From Candidatus Kerfeldbacteria bacterium CG08_land_8_20_14_0_20_43_14 (GTDB lineage Bacteria; Patescibacteriota; Patescibacteriia; PEXW01), in NCBI GenBank assembly GCA_002774575.1, contig PEXW01000017.1, forward strand, positions 1 to 5,785: a stretch of 5,785 nt of DNA. Reading direction: 5' to 3'. Each line of letters opens with the position of its first letter. Positions within the stretch are counted from its first letter, which is position 1. The position numbers were made by a program, and so were the translations under genes. Shown here piece after piece: positions 5,634 to 5,785 of the stretch. The notes under the pieces were generated by a model that saw nothing but the letters and a program-made list of their open reading frames with translations, did no database searches and was not told the origin of the DNA.

Positions 5634-5785
5634 GACCCCCTCTTCTACCGCGAAGGCGTCCCGCCGAGCGCAAAAGCAATCAAAAAAATAAAGTGGAGGG
5701 GCTGGGTAGGGTTAAAATTTTTAAATAAATGGTATTTCATATTCGTTTAATGAGGAGTAGAGACTTTAGTCTCTCATCCATCCAG
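5634..5785. other. Non-coding tail of the window with small repeats and a hairpin
   Basis: No gene is supported here. CCCCTC (5637-5642) has an inverted copy GAGGGG (5696-5701). GTAGGGTT (5706-5713) repeats the right arm of the preceding terminator (5618-5625). AGAGACT (5759-5765) and AGTCTCT (5768-5774) form a short inverted repeat close to the edge. An ATG at 5729 stays open to the end for 19 codons but has no ribosome binding site or recognisable sequence. Confidence 0.5.

Noticed and set aside
5729..5785. Start of a new plus-strand gene running off the window
   Set aside because: Only 19 codons are available, no ribosome binding site or promoter is seen, and the frame crosses a hairpin.

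Overview
The window is a mosaic of an integron-cassette-like end, an insertion sequence and a small stretch of ordinary bacterial chromosome. Every reading frame I accept fits the standard bacterial code: TAA, TAG and TGA all close genes here. The taxon cannot be fixed from this much sequence. Short monocistronic units, start codons mostly without Shine-Dalgarno motifs and a stand-alone PEP synthase would suit an uncultivated bacterium such as a Patescibacteria (CPR) member, but that is a low-confidence inference.

Layout. Bases 4-101 look like an integron attC recombination site. It is followed after 22 bases by the start of a conserved hypothetical gene (124 onward) that is cut after 103 codons by an IS3-family insertion sequence (434-1828). 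The IS has 26-bp imperfect inverted repeats, an OrfA (HTH plus leucine zipper), an OrfB (DDE integrase core) in the -1 frame, and a canonical U UUU UUA slippery heptamer joining them. No target duplication is visible and the rest of the interrupted gene does not reappear on the right. Bases 1829-1973 are a non-coding junction with a CCCGAC tandem repeat and a hairpin downstream of the next gene.

From 1974 to 4409 on the minus strand lies a complete phosphoenolpyruvate synthase gene (ppsA, 811 codons). To its right is a minus-strand small membrane protein of the DUF4870/Tic20-like type (4601-4903). It is broken by one in-frame amber codon where a Trp codon is expected, and it has its own strong terminator (4534-4563). 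This gene and a plus-strand hypothetical gene (5021-5575, 184 aa, possible Cys/His metal site) diverge from an intergenic region in which two sigma70-like promoters overlap physically. One is nearly leaderless and the other has a 5' leader with a GGAGG ribosome binding site. A clear intrinsic terminator closes the plus-strand gene at 5602-5633. The last 150 bases hold only small repeats and a hairpin.

How it fits together: ppsA is the only gene with an assignable metabolic role (pyruvate to PEP, the gluconeogenic direction). The other chromosomal units are independently transcribed and show no functional link to it. I see no defence system, CRISPR array, RNA gene or obvious new multi-gene system. 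The most distinctive signals are the attC-like cassette boundary, the IS frameshift module with a possible long-range RNA pairing, and the single-stop pseudogene.
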